Of a stretch of DNA of 64,000 nucleotides, positions 57,926-64,000 are shown one piece after another. Each line of letters begins with the position of its first letter. Position 1 is the stretch's first letter. A model generated the notes under the pieces. It searched no databases. It saw only the letters and a list, made by a program, of their open reading frames with translations, and was not told the origin of the DNA. The stretch is from assembly GCA_032191485.1 (NCBI GenBank), contig JAVDOI010000008.1, positions 23,422,549 to 23,486,548 of the forward strand. The letters run 5' to 3'. Both the position numbers and the translations under genes were made by a program. The DNA is from Leptoclinus maculatus (lineage: Eukaryota; Chordata; Actinopteri; Perciformes; Stichaeidae).

Positions 57926-60900
57926 ATCCTCGTCAGGACATGGGTTTTGGGGTCCAAAACTGTTTTTACTGCTTTATTACAAATATACTGATACCTCTGT
58001 ATCAGTATAATCAATAGGTTGTTATTTTCAGACTATACAGTTTGAAAGAACAGCGTGGATGGAAATGCTGTGTTTTCAAGATGGCTGGTCAGCATGAGTT
58101 GTTCATAGTGTAGTATTGTATTATATTCGTGGAATGGGCAAGTTCATCCTTTGATGACTTTTTCACAGCATATATTTTGACTTGTCACAGTAGGAGAGAG
58201 TTCCAACACGCATGATACCAGGAACCTGAAATCAAAGAAGCTACATGGTCATCGTTAGTTTCATTATTTACACCAGTGCTTTTCTTTCTGTGGCAAGTTC
58301 AAATGTCTTCTGTAAAAAAGGGCTCTACTCAGGACTCTTAAGCAAAGCCTAATTTCTCAGTGAAGAAAGTCTTTAATTTGTTCTCCCTTTTTCAAACCTC
58401 ATGAATCTTAATCATGCAAAGCCGGCATGCAGGACTCTTATCAGGTCATACTGTTGCCTGAACAGAGAGTTCAGACCAGCAACACTATGCTTTTGTTCAC
58501 ATTGCATTTAATGAAAGTAGTCTTTTGTGAGTATATATGAAATAGTGGTTAGCACTTTGTAATTAGTTTTTTAATAATTCAGGAAGTGATGAATGACGCA
58601 ATTACCTTCAGAAGACAATTTTTCATGTTCATATGTAAATGTTATTCTCATAAGTCAACTGCACCTCATCCTTTATTTCTGAAGCTAAAACCCTGCTTCT
58701 TCTTCTTAAACTGATACACATTAAAACATACTTGTAAAAATGTTTTACTGATTACAATTAAATGTTTCTACGAAACCAAACTTTTCTCTTTATGTGTACA
58801 GTTTCTCTTTGCTCCTTTACAAGAGTGCTGGAGAATGTGCAAGTCAGTGTGTCTGAGACAAGGCCAGAATCACAGTGGCAAAACTGATGCAAATTTCTTC
58901 CCTTTTCATATTTTAAACCAGTGTTCAAACAGTGGTTTAAATAGCTGCAGTAGTACATCATTAGCTCCTCTCCAGGCTGAATGTGCTGAGCTGTTGGAGA
59001 GGGAAATAAATCAACATTTTATAGCTCCTGGGGGCTCCGTGGATCAGACTGAGCTCTGCAGTGAGAAATTAAAGGCTTCCTAATGCGCCGCACAGCTGAA
59101 ACATATTACAGTATCTGAGAGCACAATGGAGTCGTCTTATATCCTCATATGGGCAAACAGAAGCTTGATTTCTTCAATGCCACGAACACAAATGTAAAGT
59201 TAGCAACATCTGCAAAACACAGATCTAGTGGAGAATTAACCAGGATGACATTTTATAGTAATATAAATATAGTATATAACTTTTTATTTGTGGAATACAC
59301 ACTCGGACAGTAACATCTATCATCTTTCCAAGTTCCATCACAGTCAAACTCGTGTGTCAGATATCATATTTGAGGTTCAAATGAGTGGTCAATGAAAGAG
59401 ATGAAAAATGATAACATGAATAATGATTATCTGTATCATAGTCCTATAGATTACAATATTGTGAAAAATGATAGTAATAATAAAAAATAAATATATGTAA
59501 CCAGACAAATAACAACAACAGCTGAAGAAATTGAGAGATTCAGATCAACTTTACAATCAAAAGGGAGAATTCATCATACACATTACGTTCACATTATAAT
59601 TATATTAAATCACATTTGATTGCATTGAGAATGAGGCAGAATAAGCAATAAAGACAAATAGAATAAAAACATTAAATTCACTTTAAAATCCCCTTTAAGA
59701 TCAAATATGATTTATAATTGCAAAAGTGCAGGTGACCAGCTCGGAGACCTTTTGATTAAGGTGCATGTAATACAGAAACAGTTCTTATATCTTCTTGTTT
59801 TGATGTGATTTTGAAGCAGTCTCTTTCCCCAGGTTGAAGGGCATGAGTACTGTTCTATACAATTATTTCCAGTTTATAGGAGTTTGGTGTACAGGCTAGT
59901 AGCTGTTTCTTGCCTATGATTTTTCCTGCAGTTACAGCCTGGCTTAGTCCTGTTTGTGCATGTTACCAAACACACAGAACACTCTGAAGTATATTGCTAA
60001 AACATTTTTTCAAATCATGAAATGGTTAAGTTTGCGATAAAAGTACATTCTTTGCTGCCATAATGTTAATTATACCTTACAAAGCTAAAATGATAGACAA
60101 AATACATTATTTACAAATGGTTTGCTATTTGTGTAGCCTCTGTGTCTGTTACCATAGAGGTAAGGGTTCATTCTCTGGGGAGCATGATATTTCTTCCCAG
60201 AGGATTGTTGCTGATGTTGAGAAGATGAGTTTTGGGTTTTGGGGTCGAAAATAAACGCAATACGGTAAACTAATAATAATTCGTTAATAATAATAATTGA
60301 CAATGCAGTTTCGTTGTATGGGAACTACATTTTTAGGAGACCAGGCTGCTTTACCAACACTTCACGTTAGGACCATCTGGTCGGAGATACAGGACATTAA
60401 AATGGATGAGAAGACTGTAACCTTTCTCAAATTAATACATGTAACAAACATAAATGTCATATTTCCATCATGTTTTCTACATTGTTTTCATTTGTTTAGG
60501 GTTTGACTGGCATTCTTTCAATTAAGTCATCTCGGCGCCCCCCTACTTATACAATGATCTAGTGGCACCCAACTGTACATTATGCTAATTGTATATGGAA
60601 ACTTGGCTATTGTGCATTCAGCATATGAAATGAACCCTTCACAAAGCCCTGGCCCCCATAGGTACTGTTGCTTCAACTATCAAACTTTCCAATCACCGAC
60701 TATTTGCAGAATTATTACTCAAAATTCATGGTAAGTTTTCAAACCATGGGAAATGTATTTCAAAGGAAGACACAAACAGCCCTCTCAATTCTGGCTGGTA
60801 ACCTTTGACTGGCAGATTTTAACAGCTGTAGCTAGCTGGCTAATTATTATTTCCCATTTTGAACACTTTTAGCTGACTCGAAATTGAGAAATTAATGAAA

Positions 60901-62339
60901 AACCTCTGACTTCATTGTCTCGATATAATGATCATGCCTTTTAATATCCTGAATTTGTTTGCAACAAATGCTTTGCTTTTAATTGACAATGCTATTTGAC
61001 TAACTCATTATTTATATAATTATCAATTTTATAGCTGTCTGTCATTTTTCACCACTGGCTGTTATTTCACAATTACCCTGAGTTGACTGGAGGGTTTCTT
61101 CAGATCACCTTGTGTGGACTGGTTCCTAAGACATGCTGATCCTTCCTTGACTTTATGCAGACCTCATTTCAGCAGATTCAGCCAGAAGCTCTGGTTTTAA
61201 GGACATTTTGAGACTTCTTTGTTGTCTTTTGCTTTTCTGATTGAGGGGGATTTTAAGTGTTCAGACACCTAGTTGAAGTGAATATTAACGAACTTGTTTC
61301 CACTGCGCTACCTGCATCAAGATCTTAGTGCTAATCGTGCAAAAGTTTGTGCTGACCTAACAACAACGCCCACAGGCTGAATTTTGTTTATGATCTCTGT
61401 AAACCCTACAGAGCAGAGATGCAGTGTACATGAACACCCATCACTGCACCGTGGACACACTATTAAACACATTGAAACCTCCACTTTCACTGTTTCCTCA
61501 AAATTGAGGACACACCAAACGGCATTCAACATTTTGCAAAATCATTTGGCAGCACAGAGAAAACAATGGTTCTCTGTGAAGGAAATTATCCGATATGTGT
61601 TAGTTTGGAATAAGCATACAAAGTAAAAAGAAGTGAGTATACAGCATGACCAGAGACAATAAAAAGAGTGCCACATGAAGTCCAATTTTATCGACACATT
61701 AACACAAAACCTAATATAGAGGCGAAATATAACTGAACTAGCAGAAATTACAATAAGAGACCTGTCTACATGTTCAAACGCATGATGGATTGTCAATGAA
61801 TTCAGCCATATCATTGCACATTGATCTGCTTTACAAATGAGAGCGATATCTTTCCAGAGAAACTGCTTGCAAGACAAAGCTGTGCAGATACTTGGTGACA
61901 GCACATCAAAGGTCTCCGTGGTCCAGCGGTCAACATTAATTGGCTGTCCTTTTCCTCCATCAGGTTGCTCCACACAAGGCTACATCATTACGATAAAGCT
62001 CCCAGCTACTGAGCGTCGGGGTCAGACTTGAAATGGAATTGGTGCAAAACAAAGATATTACTGTTACTCACAACATCAAAGATGGACCGTTCCATTTCCA
62101 TGTCATACTTACAGGGCTCTGCTTTCTCTAAAAGGGGGAAATTACCCTGTGTGCTTGTCTTCATTTGGAAATATGTTTTGCTGTGCCACTGATGTGTGTG
62201 TGTGTAGTATGTCATTAAACAATGTAAAATAAATATACAGTATTCTACATGATATAAGTAATTAGCTGAATTATATGAATTATGTATTAAATATTGCAAT
62301 AATCTGATATATTATTATGAACTGGATGACGTGAATGTT
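57926..62339. other. Non-coding stretch, no gene recognised
   Basis: Long AT-rich interval with no exon, RNA gene or obvious transposon end. Blocks around 58930-59110 and 61830-62035 are less AT-rich and might be conserved elements. Confidence 0.45.
61830..62035. promoter_or_regulatory. Possible conserved non-coding element
   Basis: A balanced-composition block with caacattaattggctgtcc and a run of non-repetitive sequence between AT-rich flanks. This is only a texture-based suggestion. Confidence 0.2.
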
Positions 62340-62630
62340 AAATGGTAAATACATGTATTTGTATAGCGCATTTCCAGTCTTCTGACCACTCAGAGCACTT
62401 TTACACTACATGTCTTTCATACACTGATGGCAGGGGCTACCATGCAAGGTGCCACCTGCCCATCAGGACTAACTAACCATTTACACCACACATACATTGA
62501 AGATACAGCCTTGGGGAGCAATTTGGGGTTAAGTGTCTTTTCCAAGCACACATATACATGGACTGGAAGAGCTGGGGATCGAACCACCAAACAGAAGACG
62601 ACCAGCTCTGCCTCTGAGCCACAGCCGCCC
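62340..62630 (-). mobile_element. tRNA-derived SINE
   Basis: Read on the minus strand it starts gggcggctgtggctcagag, contains an A-box-like TGGCTCAGAGG and a B box GGTTCGATCCC (62575-62585), then a body with ccccaaattgctcc and a 3' part with gcgctatacaaatac and tttaccattt. This is the layout of an abundant tRNA-head SINE in fish, transcribed by RNA polymerase III and mobilised by a LINE. The copy is nearly full length with moderate divergence. Confidence 0.85.
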
Positions 62631-62834
62631 ACAAAGATCTGGATAAAAGCACATCCATAAAAAAAAAAATAACAATATATCATGACCAAATTAAAATACA
62701 ATCACAATATTAAAAATAACAATACAGATTAGATCTAGGGTCCCGAGTAACACCAGGGCTGCATTCTAAGGAGCATGAATTGTGCAGGTGTGTTTTTCTC
62801 TGGATTTTCAGGAACACCAAAGTTGCAATCGTAG

Positions 62835-63010
62835 ACTTTATAAAGAAGTTGCTGTATTCACCGTGACGTCACCCATTGGTTTATGTACAACAATTCTGAA
62901 GCCTAGAGAACGGCATTTGGCCATCGACATCTCAGTTTTTTGCACCCAGAAGTGACACGAGAGGGTGGACCTCAGTAAAACCGAACGCTGAATAAGACAT
63001 ATTGGGGACC
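62835..63010 (+). mobile_element. Partial copy of the TATAAGAAGTGGACGTAGTC element
   Basis: Contains actttataaagaagttg, gtgacgtcacccattgg, ttctgaagcctagag and catttggccatcgacatc, matching 40055-40150 in order. Confidence 0.65.
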
Positions 63011-63129
63011 AAAATGTTATAACGGAACTGTGCTCAAGAGCATGTCGATTTCATTCACAGGAAGGGACATGGATATTAACAACACACCCATAACCAATTA
63101 TGTAAAACAGCACGGTAGAGAAATGTGCA

Positions 63130-63290
63130 TGTCGCTTACTTGTAGACCTTCACAAAGGATACATTGGTGTTTCCTCACTCTCAGCTTGAAGTGCATTTCA
63201 GGGATTGGAAGAACCTCCATGACAGGGAACAATTTCTGGAGGAGAGAGAACATGAGAGGGCATAAGTTAGCGTATTGAAAAGCACAATAT
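63130..63290. repeat. Copy of the repeat family seen at 51690-51890
   Basis: Contains aaaggatacattggtgtttc, gaagtgcatttcaggg, cctccatgacaggg and gcgtattgaaaagcac, in the same order as 51698-51880. Confidence 0.55.
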
Positions 63291-63342
63291 TTGTTATCAA
63301 TGTAACGTTAGTGTGGCAGAACTAGCTAACTGCGCTAGCATC

Positions 63343-64000
63343 TAGGGGTGGGGGAAAAAATCGATACATCATAGTATCGCAATATTTTGCGTGGCGATAT
63401 TGTATCGATACACGGAAGCCAAGTATCGATCTTTTATTATATAAACTATAATCTTTTTGGTACTAGAAAAATAAAATCAATTGCTTTTTCAGTCCACTAG
63501 ATGGTGCTGAGTTGTTTTCTGGTGAGGTCAGCAGAGGTCCCGGGTCAGAAATGCGCCGTCCGCGTTTAAATCAGACGTGGATTTTTTAACAAGGAAGGGA
63601 AGAAGGACATGGATATGACTCATGGATATGACTCCGTCGCGGCGTTTTTTCACCGAACACAGCCGTGCCCAAGCTCTACAGAGAAGTGAAGCTTAAAGTG
63701 GAGGAATCTTTGAGTACAGCAGAAAGAGTTGCATTAACTTGCGATGCGTGGACGTCAAGCGCAGTGGATTCCTATGTGTCCTATAACAGCACAATATCTC
63801 ACAGAGGACTGGCGACTGCTGTCTCACGTTCTCCAAACTAGAGCCGTACACGTAAACATGACAGACCTCCTGCTAAATGCAGCACAAGAATGGGGGGGGG
63901 GGGATTGCCGACAAAAACCTGGTGGTTGTAACCGACAGCGCTTCTAACGTGGGCGTTGCCGTTCAGTTAGCGGGATTCCTGCATGTGAAGTGTTTCACTC
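63343..64000 (+). mobile_element. hAT element with TAGGGGTGGGGG left end, running off the window
   Basis: The left end reads TAGGGGTGGGGGAAAAAATC and is followed by atcgatac / gtatcgat words typical of fish hAT sub-termini. A transposase gene begins about 300 bp in. The right end is beyond 64000. Confidence 0.8.
63640..64000 (+). pseudogene. Broken hAT (ZBED-like) transposase gene, 3' part outside the window
   Basis: Three reading frames in succession spell one hAT catalytic domain. First, VPKLYREVKLKVEESLS then LTCDAWTSSAVDSYVS, with the first catalytic Asp in CDAW. After a frame change near 63780 comes ITAQYLTEDWRLLSHVLQ and NMTDLLLNAAQEW. After a second change at a run of G (about 63891-63902) comes LVVVTDSASNVG, with the second catalytic Asp, and GFLHVKCFT. 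The BED finger expected upstream is missing; a 13-bp tandem (atggatatgactc twice, near 63609) sits where it should begin. Two frameshifts and the missing N-terminus make this a pseudogene. It belongs to the same broad ZBED-type group as 45393-46102 but is a different subfamily. Confidence 0.85.

Overview
The window looks like ordinary nuclear DNA of a ray-finned (teleost, probably percomorph-like) fish. It is AT-rich and intron/intergenic-like, dotted with (TG)n, (TA)n and poly-C/G tracts, and packed with repeats of types I know from fish genomes: hAT DNA transposons with BED-finger transposases, a tRNA-derived SINE, LINE 3' ends, gypsy-like LTRs and many short inverted-repeat elements (MITEs). 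No bacterial, organellar or CRISPR feature is present, and the species cannot be named from the sequence.

Host genes. One convincing host coding exon is visible, at 12473-12581 on the plus strand. It encodes a 31-residue C-terminus: a basic stretch, one hydrophobic span and a stop, as in a SNARE/syntaxin-like tail anchor. TSNARE1 is a guess for its identity. No other exon of that gene was recognised, so most of the window is probably intron or 3' flank of large genes. A purine-rich, CpG-containing stretch near 9.76-10.33 kb resembles a promoter/5'UTR but is unproven. A few stretches (about 12.2, 28.4, 41.1 and 61.9 kb) look like conserved non-coding elements by composition only.

Layout. 1-3.6 kb: no gene. 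3.6-6.6 kb: nested hAT elements, including an unusually clean 1964-bp insertion (3913-5876) with 17-bp terminal repeats, a perfect 8-bp target duplication and a 429-codon transposase-like frame. 6.6-13.4 kb: hairpins, the possible promoter and the tail-anchor exon. 13.4-14.1 kb: a 5'-truncated LINE. 16-35 kb: dispersed non-autonomous repeats, several of them copies of the same families, plus a perfect 61-bp hairpin at 26811-26871. 35-44.2 kb: a gypsy RNase H remnant, a 345-bp MITE, a LINE scrap and an LTR candidate. 45.1-49.4 kb: three hAT-type elements in a row, one with a fourfold 69-bp amplification inside its transposase frame. 49.9-54.7 kb: a solo LTR with 5-bp duplication, an LTR fragment, a 1.1-kb inverted-repeat element of unassigned superfamily and a poly(A)-tailed retroposon with an 11-bp duplication. 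55-64 kb: mostly single-copy-looking DNA, then a SINE and a broken hAT transposase gene running off the end.

The window shows layered transposon activity rather than cooperating genes. I found no new multi-gene system. The most distinctive items are the clean hAT insertion, the 69-bp in-frame amplification, the unassigned 1.1-kb element and the long hairpins.
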